Assembly (NCBI RefSeq): GCF_027451485.1 | Contig: NZ_DAIDJE010000214.1 | Location: 1 to 64,000 of the forward strand | Length of the DNA stretch: 64,000 bases | From: Bradyrhizobium sp. | GTDB lineage: Bacteria; Pseudomonadota; Alphaproteobacteria; Rhizobiales; Xanthobacteraceae | Reading direction: 5' to 3' | Part shown: piece by piece, positions 26,697 through 36,266 of the stretch | Layout: the number at the start of each line of letters is the position of its first letter | Position numbering within the stretch: the stretch's first letter is position 1 | Position numbers and translations under genes: made by a program | Notes under the pieces: model-generated | The model's database searches: none | What the model was told of the DNA's origin: nothing | The model's input: the letters and a program-made list of their open reading frames with translations, nothing else

Positions 26697-27614
26697 CTAC
26701 GCGATTGCGGGGGTGCGGCCTTTATCCGCGTGCCCCCTTGCGCGGGTCATGCCCAAGAGCTCCGCGACGAGCGGGTTCGAAAAACGCCGATGCTGGGTGA
26801 TTGCGAAGAACTGCTCGCGGATGTCTTTCAGCCGGTGTCTTTCAACGAGTGCACCGGATTTCAGCTCGTCGACGACCACGACCGCCGGCACCAGCGTCAA
26901 CCCGTGGCTCTCGCGCGCCATCAAGCGCAGCATTGCCATGTCGTCGACCTCGGCCACGATGCTGGGCCGTACACCGGAGCGTCCGAGCAGCGCATCGAAT
27001 GCCGAGCGCACGGCGCTGCCCCGGCCGGGCAACACGAGGGGCGCGCTTGCCAAATCGGCAGGAAATCGGAAGCGCCCTTTCAGCTTGGGCGGGCGAGCGA
27101 CGAGGCTGACGGGCTGCTCGGCGACGAGCGTGCTGTCGAACGCCGTCTCGGCGTCGGGAGGAGCTGGATGATTGGCGAGGACGAGATCGAGCTTGTGCGC
27201 GTCGAGCTGCTCGAGGAGATCCGGGACAACTCCCGACCGCAAGACGAGCTCGATACCAGTGCGACCGACGAGTGGTCGCAGGAAGCCAATCTGGAAATTG
27301 CGCGACAGGGTGGCTGCCGCGCCGATCCTCAGCATCTGGCGTCCAGGTTGCAGACCCGACAGTGCCTCGATCAGCTCGTGACCCGATCGGAACACCGTAC
27401 TCGCGTAATCGAGCGCGATGCGTCCGGCCTCGGTAAGCATCAGGCTCTTGCTGCGGCGCTCAAACAGCTGCTGACCGAGCTGCTCCTCGAGCGCCTTGAG
27501 CTGCACGGAGACCGACGACGGCGAGACGTTGAGGCGCTCGGCAGCCCGGCTCATGCTGCCTTCGCTGGCGATGACCCAGAAATAGCGCAGGTGATGGTAG
27601 TTGAGGTGAGGCAT
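26697..27614 (-). CDS. LysR-family regulator (NhaR-like), probable controller of dabBA
   Basis: The 305-residue protein has the N-terminal winged helix-turn-helix (NYHHLRYFWVIASEGSMSRA, then LNVSPSSVSVQLKALEEQLG) and a periplasmic-binding-like effector domain (about 90-300). The YHHLRYFW start is typical of the NhaR-like branch. It is divergent from dabB, with an AT-rich 106-bp gap holding a strong inverted repeat, so it probably activates or represses the carbon-uptake genes in response to an unknown effector. Confidence 0.9.
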   Translation of the reverse strand: MPHLNYHHLRYFWVIASEGSMSRAAERLNVSPSSVSVQLKALEEQLGQQLFERRSKSLMLTEAGRIALDYASTVFRSGHELIEALSGLQPGRQMLRIGAAATLSRNFQIGFLRPLVGRTGIELVLRSGVVPDLLEQLDAHKLDLVLANHPAPPDAETAFDSTLVAEQPVSLVARPPKLKGRFRFPADLASAPLVLPGRGSAVRSAFDALLGRSGVRPSIVAEVDDMAMLRLMARESHGLTLVPAVVVVDELKSGALVERHRLKDIREQFFAITQHRRFSNPLVAELLGMTRARGHADKGRTPAIA

Positions 27615-27720
27615 GTGCTTTATTCTATTTTATATAACCATATGCTTCAATAATTGAATTATTATAACGATACGGACTCCGATAGATCGTGCGGGCCATT
27701 TACCGCCATCGGAGACGACG
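27615..27720. promoter_or_regulatory. LysR-dabB divergent control region
   Basis: The gap is far richer in A/T than its surroundings. TTCAATAATTGAA (27646-27658) is a perfect inverted repeat with 6-bp arms, overlapped by AATAATTGAATTATT (27649-27663), which fits the T-N11-A pattern of LysR sites. GGAGACGACG lies directly before the dabB ATG and serves as its ribosome site. Confidence 0.6.
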
Positions 27721-29310
27721 ATGATCATTGCGCTCGCCGGCTTGACGCCGCTGGTCCTCTGCCTCGCTGCTGCATCGGCCAGCCTTCTCGATCAGAGCGC
27801 CCGCTCCTTTGCGAAACGATCGATCGCGGCAGCGACCGCGAGCTTCACGTTGGCCGTTCTTGTTGCCGCAGGCGTCGCACTCGGGGGCCCGGCCCGCTCC
27901 CCTCTCGCGGGGTACGGCGGGATCGGTATGTCGATTCATGTCGATGCGCTGGCTGCCGTCATGCTGGCGCTGGTGAGCTTCGTCGGCATCGCAGTCGTCC
28001 GCTACAGCCGCAACTATCTCGACGGTGACCCGGCGCACCTGCGATTCACACAACTGCTGCTACTGACGCTGGCGTCGGTCGAGACGCTGATCATTGCCGG
28101 CAACCTGACGCTGCTGATCCTCGCCTTCGTCGCGACGAGCCTCGCACTCAACAAGCTCCTGTTGTTCTATGGTGATCGACCGGCGGCGCAGCGCGCGGCG
28201 GCGAAGAAGTTCGTGACGAGCCGAGTCGGCGATCTCTGCCTCGTCATCGCGTCGTGCCTTCTCTATGCGCGGTTCGGCACGCTCGAGATCGCCGACGTCC
28301 TGTCGGCCGCCAAGGCAAACGGGGGCGCATATGCATCATGGTCTCTCACGACCGCCGCTCTGTTGATCGTGACGACGGCGATTCTCAAGTCGGCACAGTT
28401 GCCGCTGCACGGCTGGCTTCTGGAGGTGATGGAGACACCGACACCGGTATCCGCCCTCCTTCACGCCGGCATCATCAACGCTGGTGGCTTTCTGGTGCTA
28501 CGGCTCGCCGACGTGATGCTGCTGGCAAGGCCCGCGCTCGAAGTCCTGGCCGTCATCGGCGGCGCCACGGCGCTGATCGCCTCCCTGGTCATGCTGACGC
28601 AAACCGCAGTCAAGGTGCAGCTCGCCTGGTCGACCATCGCCCAGATGGGCTTCATGCTGCTGCAGTGCGGGCTTGGGGCCTTCTCGTCGGCGCTGCTGCA
28701 CATCCTGGCGCACTCGCTCTACAAGGCGCACGCGTTCCTGTCGTCTGGCAGCATCATGGATCTTGCCCGTGCGTCGTGGACGCCGAGCCCGGGTGGACAG
28801 CCGCATCCGGCGCGCCTCGTGCTGTCGATCGCAGCCGTGATCGGCCTGACACTCACGGTGGCTTGGTTGTTCGGCGTCACGCCGCGCACCCATCCCGCCC
28901 GGATCGCGCTCGGCTGCGTGCTCCTGATGGGCCTTGTCCATCTCGTCGCCAACGCCATCGACGAGCGTCCGAACGCCTTCGTCATCTCGCGCGCGGCGCT
29001 GCTCGCCTGCGGCGTTGCAGCTGTCTACTTCGCCCTTCAGGCGGTCATGGAAGCGATCCTGGCGAAGAGCGTGCCTGTCGGAAGCATGGTCGATGGAACG
29101 GTGGAGATCGCGATCGCCGTGCTGGTCGTCATCTCGTTCGGCGCCGTGACGGTGTTCCAGAACCAGATAATGCGCAAGGCAGATACGCGATTCTGGGTAG
29201 CGGCCTACGTGCATCTCAAGAACGGCCTTTATCTCAACACGCTCTCGAACCGCCTCGTGCTCGCCCTGTGGCCCAAGCCCGCGTCGCACGCCACGACCGT
29301 TCATGCCTGA
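27721..29310 (+). CDS. dabB: DabB, membrane subunit of the DAB inorganic-carbon uptake complex
   Basis: The 529-residue multi-span protein resembles the proton-pumping NuoL/MrpA antiporter family (for example LKSAQLPLHGWLLEVMETPTPVSALLHAGIINAGGFLVLR, about residues 222-261). No other complex I genes are nearby, and the next gene is a DUF2309 protein, which identifies the pair as DabB-DabA. In the DAB complexes described from chemoautotrophs, DabB is thought to pass cations to drive one-way hydration of CO2 by DabA. Its stop overlaps the first possible dabA ATG by 8 bp. Confidence 0.9.
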   Translation: MIIALAGLTPLVLCLAAASASLLDQSARSFAKRSIAAATASFTLAVLVAAGVALGGPARSPLAGYGGIGMSIHVDALAAVMLALVSFVGIAVVRYSRNYLDGDPAHLRFTQLLLLTLASVETLIIAGNLTLLILAFVATSLALNKLLLFYGDRPAAQRAAAKKFVTSRVGDLCLVIASCLLYARFGTLEIADVLSAAKANGGAYASWSLTTAALLIVTTAILKSAQLPLHGWLLEVMETPTPVSALLHAGIINAGGFLVLRLADVMLLARPALEVLAVIGGATALIASLVMLTQTAVKVQLAWSTIAQMGFMLLQCGLGAFSSALLHILAHSLYKAHAFLSSGSIMDLARASWTPSPGGQPHPARLVLSIAAVIGLTLTVAWLFGVTPRTHPARIALGCVLLMGLVHLVANAIDERPNAFVISRAALLACGVAAVYFALQAVMEAILAKSVPVGSMVDGTVEIAIAVLVVISFGAVTVFQNQIMRKADTRFWVAAYVHLKNGLYLNTLSNRLVLALWPKPASHATTVHA

Positions 29311-29332
29311 GCTTCAGACGAGAGATCGCCGC

Positions 29333-31870
29333 ATGTCCTCAACCGCCCTTGCCTATGACCTGACGACGAAAGAGCCTGGATTGCTCGATACGGACGCAAA
29401 ACTCCGAGAAGAAATCGCGGCTGCCTGCAAACGCATCGCGCCACTATGGCCGCTCAAGCATTTCGTAGCCGTCAATCCTTTTCTCGGTTTTACCGGCCAG
29501 ACGTTCGCCGAGACCTGCGCCACGTTCAATCGCGTCGCGCGCACGCACATGCTGATGCCGCGCGGGTTTTATGCGAGGGCGATCGCCGAGGGTTTCATCG
29601 ACGATGAGGATCTGGCTGCCGCTCTGCGGCTCCAGCCGTTCGCTGGGGGCGACCTCGCAGCCCTGAAAGAGGCTGCAAGATCAGCGCCTGGAGGCAGGGA
29701 GAAGCCGCCGGCCGTGGTTGCGACGGTCGCCGAAACGCTCGATCGCTGCGCTGGAGGCGATCGTTACGTCTCCCTGGTTTCGTTCATGATCGAGGAGATA
29801 TCGAACTTCTGTGCGGTCTATTTCGACGAAGGGCAGGCGAGCTGGCCGCTGCCTGTTCGCAACTTGGCCCCGTACGCGGCCTGGCGGGCGTTGGCCGTCC
29901 ATGATCGCAACGCGGAAGCGATGGGCATCGCAGGGTTCAGGGCCTGCGTTCGTAATCTGCCGGCGGAGCCGGTCGCCGCCATTGCCGCCATTCTGAAAGG
30001 CCTCGGGATTCCGCCGCGTGCCTACGAAGACTATCTGTTCCGGGCACTCTTCGACATCAACGGATGGGCGGCCTACGCGCGCTACATCGGCTGGAATGCC
30101 GAGCTCGACGACCGGACCGACGACACCCTTGTCGAGCTCCTCGCCATTCGCCTCGCCTGGGGCTGGGCGCTTTTCAATGCCCGTCGCGACGATGAGTTTC
30201 GTTCAGCCTGGTCCAAGGCAATGGCCGACGCGGCGCACGAACCAGAGGATCATCGCATCGACCACACACGCGAGCTTGCGATCGATCTTGTGCTGCAGGA
30301 GGCCTACGATATCGCCTATCGCAGGCGGCTTATCACGCGGCTCAAGGGGCATGCAGACCGAACGGCACGCAAGCGGCTTCCGGTCCGTCCTCTGGTGCAG
30401 GCCGCCTTCTGCATCGACGTGCGCTCGGAAATCTTCCGGCGTGCGCTTGAGACCGCTTATCCCGAGGCCGAAACCATCGGCTTCGCCGGCTTCTTCGGTT
30501 TTCCGATCGAATACGTGCCGATCGGGCACACGCATGGCGGCGCACAGTGCCCGGTCCTGCTCAAGCCGAGCTTCGTCGTGTGCGAGGCGGTCAAAGCCGC
30601 CGAGGAGACGGAAGAGGCGGAAGTGCTGGGCCTGCGCCTGCTGCGCCGCCGCGCGGCGAAGGCCTGGAAGTCATTCAAGGTGTCGGCCGTCTCCTCGTTC
30701 GCGTATGTCGAGACGGCCGGGCTCAGCTACGCCCCGAAGATCGTAACCGACAGCCTGGGCGCTACGCGGCCGGTGCCTCAGCCGAGCGTCGATGGCCTCG
30801 ATGAGGACGTGGCGCGACGCGTCGGGCCGCGTCTCGAGGCGCGCGTGATTGCCGGCCGGTCAACCGGTTTCTCTCCAGATCAGAAGCTTGCGATGGCGGA
30901 AGCCGTTCTCAAGGCCATGTCCATGACGGAGCCGTTCGCGCGGCTGGTCCTGCTTGCCGGCCATGGCAGCACGACCGTCAACAACCCGCATGCCTCAGGG
31001 CTTGATTGCGGCGCTTGCGGCGGACACACCGGCGAGGCCAATGCGCGGGTGGCGGCAGCCATCCTCAACGACAAGCACATCCGCAGCGGGCTCGCTGGAA
31101 AGGGCATTGTGATTCCGGAGGATTGCTGGTTTGTCGGCGCGCTTCACGACACGACCACCGACGAGGTCAAGATCTTCGACGAGGAGATGGTGCCGCCCGA
31201 TCTTTCCTCCGATCTCGCGCGTCTGAAGGAACGATTGACGAGAGCGGCATCGCTCGCACGCTTGGAACGCAGCGCGCTGCTTGGGCTCCAGGAGAGCGTG
31301 GATAAAAACGCGGATGTGGTCGCCCGCAGCCGCGACTGGTCGCAGGTCCGTCCCGAGTGGGGGCTTGCCGGCAACGCCGCCTTCATCGCAGCGCCGCGTT
31401 CATTGACGCGGGGCCTCGATCTCGGGGGGCGCGCGTTCCTTCACAGCTACGACCACAACAAGGATGAGAGCAAATCTGTACTCGAGCTCATCATGACCGC
31501 GCCGATGGTGGTGGCGAGCTGGATCAACCTGCAATACTACGGGTCGACCGTGAACAATGCCGCGTTCGGCAGCGGCAACAAACTCCTGCACAACGTCGTC
31601 GGACAGCTCGGTGTGCTCGAAGGCAACGCCGGCGACCTGCGTGTGGGACTGCCCTGGCAGTCGGTGCACGATGGAACACGCTTCGTGCACGAGCCGATTC
31701 GGCTCAACGTGTTCATCGCCGCGCCCGAGGCCGCCATCGACGCGGTGCTCGCCAAGCATGCGAGTGTTCGGGACCTCGTGACTAACGGCTGGGTGTTCCT
31801 GCACGCGATCGACGACGACGGGCGCAGCATCCGCCGCTGCCTTGGCCCGGGAGCCTGGCAGGCTTGCTGA
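29333..31870 (+). CDS. dabA: DabA (DUF2309), zinc-dependent vectorial carbonic anhydrase subunit
   Basis: This protein of about 845 residues belongs to DUF2309. The four zinc ligands known for DabA are visible: Cys360 and Asp362 in AFCIDVRSE, His544 in LAGHGS, and Cys559 in LDCGACGG. The 15-residue His-Cys spacing equals that of the characterised enzyme. It should sit on the cytoplasmic side of DabB and convert CO2 to bicarbonate. I prefer the ATG at 29333 because GAGAG lies upstream; the ATG at 29303 adds ten residues and overlaps dabB. Confidence 0.92.
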   Translation: MSSTALAYDLTTKEPGLLDTDAKLREEIAAACKRIAPLWPLKHFVAVNPFLGFTGQTFAETCATFNRVARTHMLMPRGFYARAIAEGFIDDEDLAAALRLQPFAGGDLAALKEAARSAPGGREKPPAVVATVAETLDRCAGGDRYVSLVSFMIEEISNFCAVYFDEGQASWPLPVRNLAPYAAWRALAVHDRNAEAMGIAGFRACVRNLPAEPVAAIAAILKGLGIPPRAYEDYLFRALFDINGWAAYARYIGWNAELDDRTDDTLVELLAIRLAWGWALFNARRDDEFRSAWSKAMADAAHEPEDHRIDHTRELAIDLVLQEAYDIAYRRRLITRLKGHADRTARKRLPVRPLVQAAFCIDVRSEIFRRALETAYPEAETIGFAGFFGFPIEYVPIGHTHGGAQCPVLLKPSFVVCEAVKAAEETEEAEVLGLRLLRRRAAKAWKSFKVSAVSSFAYVETAGLSYAPKIVTDSLGATRPVPQPSVDGLDEDVARRVGPRLEARVIAGRSTGFSPDQKLAMAEAVLKAMSMTEPFARLVLLAGHGSTTVNNPHASGLDCGACGGHTGEANARVAAAILNDKHIRSGLAGKGIVIPEDCWFVGALHDTTTDEVKIFDEEMVPPDLSSDLARLKERLTRAASLARLERSALLGLQESVDKNADVVARSRDWSQVRPEWGLAGNAAFIAAPRSLTRGLDLGGRAFLHSYDHNKDESKSVLELIMTAPMVVASWINLQYYGSTVNNAAFGSGNKLLHNVVGQLGVLEGNAGDLRVGLPWQSVHDGTRFVHEPIRLNVFIAAPEAAIDAVLAKHASVRDLVTNGWVFLHAIDDDGRSIRRCLGPGAWQAC

Positions 31871-31871
31871 C

Positions 31872-32744
31872 ATGCGTTCATCACGCCTCGCCGCTCATCC
31901 CCATCGTGGCCTGTGGGCAGCGATCGCCACCATGCACGGCAAGGAGAACGCCATTGCCCCGGCGCTCTGCGGCTGGTTCGAGATGACGGTGACGAGCGCG
32001 CCGGGCATCGACACGGACACGCTCGGGACCTTCACGGGCGAGATCGCGCGAGCGGGCACGATGGTTGATGCCGCACGTGCCAAGGCGAAGCTTGCGATCG
32101 AACGCACGGGAGCACATCTCGGCGTTGGCAGTGAGGGTGCATTCGGGCCGCACCCATATATTCCGTTTCTGGCCTCCGGCCAGGAAGTGCTGGTGCTGCT
32201 TGACGCGAAAACAGGGCACGAGATCATCGTGCATCGTCGAACCCCGACGAACTTCGATCACGAGGTGCTCTCGCCGGCGGAGGATCCGGCGCCCTTCTTG
32301 AACAGGGTTGGGTTCCCGGGGCACGCGGTCGTTGTCCGCCCGGAAGACACCGCTGATACGTCGTTGGTGGTGGCCAAGGGCATCACTGACCTCCAAACAC
32401 TCCGCCGCGCCATCCGCGAGATCGGTGCCCGCTCGGCTTCGGGCCGCGTAATGATCCAGACCGACATGCGCGCCCATCTCAATCCGACCCGCATGGCCGG
32501 GATTGCCCGGACCGCGAAATGGCTGGCTGTCAGAGCTGCGCGATGCTGCCCACACTGCGGTCGGCCCGGGTTCGGAGCGTTGGAAGTCGAGCGTGGTCTT
32601 CCCTGCGGCGATTGCGGTGCGCCGACAAGGCTCGTCCGCGCCGAAATCCACGGCTGCAAGGCCTGCGATCACAGGATACGCCGGTTCGAGCGTTCCAAGC
32701 GGAGTCGGGCCGAGGCCAGGTGGTGCGAACTGTGCAATCCCTAA
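31872..32744 (+). CDS. DUF6671 family protein with C-terminal zinc ribbons
   Basis: The 290-residue protein has the DUF6671 hallmarks ATMHGKENAIAP, DTDTLGTFTGEIAR and GSEGAFGPHPYIPF, and a C-terminal region with four CxxC pairs (CPHC, CGDC, CKAC, CELC) likely to bind two zinc ions. Function unknown. Its ATG lies 1 bp after the dabA stop, so it is the third gene of a probable dabB-dabA operon. DAB operons that I know usually carry only dabA and dabB, sometimes with a PII-like gene, so this partner is unusual. Confidence 0.85.
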   Translation: MRSSRLAAHPHRGLWAAIATMHGKENAIAPALCGWFEMTVTSAPGIDTDTLGTFTGEIARAGTMVDAARAKAKLAIERTGAHLGVGSEGAFGPHPYIPFLASGQEVLVLLDAKTGHEIIVHRRTPTNFDHEVLSPAEDPAPFLNRVGFPGHAVVVRPEDTADTSLVVAKGITDLQTLRRAIREIGARSASGRVMIQTDMRAHLNPTRMAGIARTAKWLAVRAARCCPHCGRPGFGALEVERGLPCGDCGAPTRLVRAEIHGCKACDHRIRRFERSKRSRAEARWCELCNP

Positions 32745-32782
32745 TGGTGGCTGCCGCGCGTTCCAACGAGCATGAGGAAACC

Positions 32783-32929
32783 ATGACAGCAAAAGTCGAT
32801 CGGGCAGCTATCACGCGGCAAAGATCATGGATGGGACGCAACGGCTTGCCAGGATGGCCGCGACAAGAAGCGCGCGATGGAAAAAAGGTGGGCCATTCAA
32901 GACGGCTCGCGGCTGACCGTCGCCCGTAG
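32783..32929 (+). CDS. Possible small ORF, probably not functional
   Basis: A 48-codon frame starts MTAKVDRAAITRQ after a good ribosome site (GAGGAAACC). Beyond residue 20 the sequence looks random, and another frame of the same DNA looks more protein-like, so this may be a frameshifted remnant of a small gene downstream of the dab operon. I do not recognise a family. Confidence 0.25.
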   Translation: MTAKVDRAAITRQRSWMGRNGLPGWPRQEARDGKKVGHSRRLAADRRP

Positions 32930-32935
32930 CGAGGT

Positions 32936-35365
32936 TTACTGCGCCCGACTTCTGTTCCGAAGCTCATCGACAAGCCTTGATAGTTGCGGCTGATCGGGGA
33001 CAAGTTGCACGAGGCGCTCGGCGTACTCCAGAGCCAACGCGGAATTTCCCTGCTGGCGGGCGAAGGCAATTGCCGCCGAAAGCGAGTCGCGATCGTTCGG
33101 ATGCCTGCGCAAGGTGTCCTGGATAACCGCAAGCGCCTCCTTGACACGGCCTGCGGAATTCAGGCCGACGGCATAGACGTAGGCGTACCGTGCCTGCCCC
33201 GGCTCGAGCTCCGCCGCACGACGCAACTCGGCGAGCGCCATATCCGATTTCCTCTCGCGTACGAGTGCGAGCCCAAGGGCATGATGGAGAGAGGCATCGC
33301 GCTCGGAGATGGTCATTGCAGCGCGAAGAACCCGTACGCTGTCCTCATCGCGGCCAAGCTGACGATAAAGGTCTGACAGATTGACGGCGGCTGCCGAGAA
33401 TGACGGATCGAGCTGGATCGCGGCCCGATATTCCATCTCCGCCGCCGTGGTATCGCCCTGACGGGCGTAGAAGCTGCCCAGCGCGGTGCGTGCCTCGGGT
33501 CTGTCTGCATTCAATCGCTGGGCGGCGACGAATTCGGCGGCAGCACGCGCGAAAATCTCCGCATCAGCTCCAGACCGCCGCTCCTTCGGTACCGACGCCA
33601 GCAATTCGGCCGCCCGGATGCGTACGCCTGCAACCGGATCGGACAGGCGCGAAGCCGCAAGCGGCCACAGCTGTTCAGCGGGTAACGCTTCCAGCATGTC
33701 CAGCGCGCCAATCCTGACCATCGGATCAGGATCAGCGAATGCCCGCCGGGCAAGATCGGCATCTGGCGCCGCAAGCTCGACAAGGGCGCTCGCGCGTGCT
33801 GGCGCAGGAGCGTTCGAGGCCAAAGCAAGGGTCCTCAGCAACGATTCGGCATCCGTCTGTTCTGTCCATGCCTCGTGAAATGTGCCTGCGTAGGTTGTTT
33901 GGTAGCCAGACCTGCTCGGTCCGAACCAGGTTTCGATTTGCTTGGCCGCCCATTGGCTGGATTTGTCGCGGTGACAGTCGTTGCACGCGTTCGGCGCTCC
34001 AATCTGGACCGAGAGGTCGGGCCTGGGAACGCGGAAGGCATGGTCATGTCGCCGGTCGACCACCATGTAGGTCCGCGCCGGCATGTGGCAGGCTGGACAT
34101 CCAAGCACGGGCGTCGCGTCGAGATGGTGACTGTGTGTGTCTGCCGCGTATCTCTCCGCGGTGTGGCACTGGAGACAGACGCCGTCGCCCGGCATCCGCA
34201 GCTTTGCACTATGCGGCTCATGGCAGTCGCTACAGGTCACGCCAGCCGCGAACATCCTGCCGAGCTTGAAAGGCAAATAGTTGTAGGTCTCCTCCTCGTC
34301 GCGAATCTGGCCATCCGCCTCGAAAAAGCGCCGATCAAGCAAACTTACCGCGTGCGTATCGGACAGCGGGCTTCCGGGCACCCAGCCTTCGGAAAGTTCG
34401 GCGCGGCGGCTGTGACACAGGCCGCAGGTCTCGACCTCCTTGCGGAGCGCTGCAGGAGCGGCGCTGCGTTTCGGGGGAAGCGCCGCCGGATCGGCCGGCC
34501 AGGATACACCCGCTCGTTCGTCAAAAGAGACGACCAACCCTTTGCCGTATACGTTGTCCTTTCCTCCGCCTTTGGCCCATTCGACATGACGCGAGCCCGC
34601 GCCATGGCAGGCCTCGCAGCCGACGCTGATCTCCGCAAAGCTGGTCGCGAAACGATCCTGCGCGGCGTTGTAATTCTTTTTCACGCCGGTCGAGTGGCAC
34701 TCGGCGCACATGTGATTCCAGTTTTGATTGAGCTTCGTCCAATGCAGGGGATCATCGTGCGTGATGGCGCTGTTGGGATAAAGATGGAACCAGCGTTGGC
34801 CGCCTTGGTTCTTTGGTCGCGTGTCCCACGCAATTGACAGCGCCTGTATGCGGCCGTTCGGAAACTCGATCAGATATTGCTGAAGCGGCTCGATGCCGAA
34901 CGTGTATTTCGCCTCGAACGTCGCCAACTTGCCGTCGGGCCCATCCGTTTCGACGAAGAACTTGCCGTCCTTGCGAAAGAACCGCGAGCGCGTTCCTGCA
35001 TAGTCGAAAACTGCATCATTGAAATCGCCACGCACCGACGCATCCGTCGCATGATCCATGGCATGCGCATGCTGCGAGGCTTGCCAAAGCTTTGCTTCGG
35101 CCTGATGGCAGCCGGCGCAGGTGTTGCTGCCGACAAAGCCGGCTGCCTCCGTTCGCTTGGCGTTGCCTGGCGGCGGGGTGCGCGAGGTGAGCCAGGACAG
35201 TGCAGCCAAAATCAAAACAACCGCGACGCCGGATCCGAGCGCCAGAATTGCGCCCCTGCTCCGATCAAACCCTGCTTGCGCTGTCTGCGGCGGAGCGGAT
35301 TGGGGAAGCGCCGCGGCCGCTCCAGCGACCCTTCGATTGCGTCTCTTTCCGGACCCCTTTGCCAC
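32936..35365 (-). CDS. Octaheme cytochrome c fused to HEAT and TPR repeats
   Basis: The 809-residue protein has one N-terminal membrane anchor (about 37-60) and eight CxxCH heme-binding sites in its first 480 residues: CAGCH (83-87), CAECH, CEACH, CGLCH, CSDCH, CLQCH, CPACH and CNDCH. HEAT-like repeats follow (about 520-625), and TPR repeats make up the C-terminal part (about 640-800). It should be exposed to the periplasm and may transfer electrons within a larger assembly. Partners and substrate cannot be told. It converges on the dab operon. Confidence 0.9.
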   Translation of the reverse strand: MAKGSGKRRNRRVAGAAAALPQSAPPQTAQAGFDRSRGAILALGSGVAVVLILAALSWLTSRTPPPGNAKRTEAAGFVGSNTCAGCHQAEAKLWQASQHAHAMDHATDASVRGDFNDAVFDYAGTRSRFFRKDGKFFVETDGPDGKLATFEAKYTFGIEPLQQYLIEFPNGRIQALSIAWDTRPKNQGGQRWFHLYPNSAITHDDPLHWTKLNQNWNHMCAECHSTGVKKNYNAAQDRFATSFAEISVGCEACHGAGSRHVEWAKGGGKDNVYGKGLVVSFDERAGVSWPADPAALPPKRSAAPAALRKEVETCGLCHSRRAELSEGWVPGSPLSDTHAVSLLDRRFFEADGQIRDEEETYNYLPFKLGRMFAAGVTCSDCHEPHSAKLRMPGDGVCLQCHTAERYAADTHSHHLDATPVLGCPACHMPARTYMVVDRRHDHAFRVPRPDLSVQIGAPNACNDCHRDKSSQWAAKQIETWFGPSRSGYQTTYAGTFHEAWTEQTDAESLLRTLALASNAPAPARASALVELAAPDADLARRAFADPDPMVRIGALDMLEALPAEQLWPLAASRLSDPVAGVRIRAAELLASVPKERRSGADAEIFARAAAEFVAAQRLNADRPEARTALGSFYARQGDTTAAEMEYRAAIQLDPSFSAAAVNLSDLYRQLGRDEDSVRVLRAAMTISERDASLHHALGLALVRERKSDMALAELRRAAELEPGQARYAYVYAVGLNSAGRVKEALAVIQDTLRRHPNDRDSLSAAIAFARQQGNSALALEYAERLVQLVPDQPQLSRLVDELRNRSRAQ

Positions 35366-35399
35366 CGCTTACGACCAAAAGCTTCTGCCCGTCGGTTGC

Positions 35400-35864
35400 T
35401 TACACACGGAGATCGTTGTCGTGCAGCGAAATTCTCGCCTCGCGGGCGAGATCAACCAGAGAGGCGCAAAATGTCAGCAACGCAGCCATGAACAACATCG
35501 CGACACCATATTCATGCGCCATGTGCAGGAGAGCGCTCACAAAGGCGACGATGATGATGAGTGCCGTGAGGATCGCGGCGACAACAGCCCATAACAATGA
35601 TCTGTTCAAGATCTTGGCGCGAAGTCGGAGACGAGGCAAGTCGGCCTTGAGGAATGATCTCCTGACATCGTCCTCGGGAATGCCGTGGATGAACTGCGAT
35701 CGATCGATGACGCGATTGATTCTGGAGATCAACACGGAGATGAACGCAGCCACCGCGCCAAGCAGGAATGCCGGCGCAGCGACATCGGAGATGATGCGGC
35801 CGAGTTGATCGACCGAGGGGGCGAGCGCCAGAAGATCGTTGACGGTCTGCATGGTCTCAACCAT
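35400..35864 (-). CDS. DUF2721 membrane protein
   Basis: The 154-residue protein matches the DUF2721 pattern: a first hydrophobic segment (APAFLLGAVAAFISVLIS), a basic loop (RSFLKADLPRLRLRAKILNRS) and two closely spaced C-terminal helices (WAVVAAILTALIIIVAFVSAL and VAMLFMAALLTFCASLV). Function unknown. It lies 34 bp upstream of the octaheme gene in the same direction. Confidence 0.85.
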   Translation of the reverse strand: MVETMQTVNDLLALAPSVDQLGRIISDVAAPAFLLGAVAAFISVLISRINRVIDRSQFIHGIPEDDVRRSFLKADLPRLRLRAKILNRSLLWAVVAAILTALIIIVAFVSALLHMAHEYGVAMLFMAALLTFCASLVDLAREARISLHDNDLRV

Positions 35865-35888
35865 CGCCCCGCGGCTTGCGCGCCAATA

Positions 35889-36164
35889 TCACCGAAGCTG
35901 TTTTATCTGTGCCGCCATATCGGGTGCGCGGGTAAACCGGTACATCGCATTGCTGCATTTGAGAACCCAAACCGAACGGTCAGGCCTGGAGCGCTTCGAA
36001 TCTCTGGTCGCCTTTAGCGCTTTGTCACAGGCAAAGCCCTGCAGCCGGATCTGCGCTGCGAGCACCTCCTGGATGGCTTCGCCGTTCGATTGTTGAGCCT
36101 TGAGCCCAGAAATGGACCACGCAAGGATAAAACCTGAAAACAGGATGACAAACAGTTTACGCAT
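35889..36164 (-). CDS. Small exported protein of unknown function
   Basis: The 91-residue product begins MRKLFVILFSGFILAWSISG, a signal peptide, with a likely cut after LKAQ. Two cysteines remain in the mature part (FACDKA and VLKCSN) and could form a disulfide bond. The longer frame to 36218 adds a non-signal N-terminus, so I start at 36164. I do not recognise a family. Confidence 0.6.
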   Translation of the reverse strand: MRKLFVILFSGFILAWSISGLKAQQSNGEAIQEVLAAQIRLQGFACDKALKATRDSKRSRPDRSVWVLKCSNAMYRFTRAPDMAAQIKQLR

Positions 36165-36266
36165 CCAAATAACCCGTTTGCTTCTGCGGTGTTCACCGCG
36201 ATGAGGGACCCCCAACACGGAACCGCGTCCGACGTTGAGGCACGTTACACTTCTTTTGGCGCCTGC

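Noticed and set aside
27721-29310. NADH dehydrogenase subunit L (complex I or Mrp antiporter)
   Set aside because: No other complex I or Mrp genes are present, and the next gene is DUF2309, so DabB is the better call.
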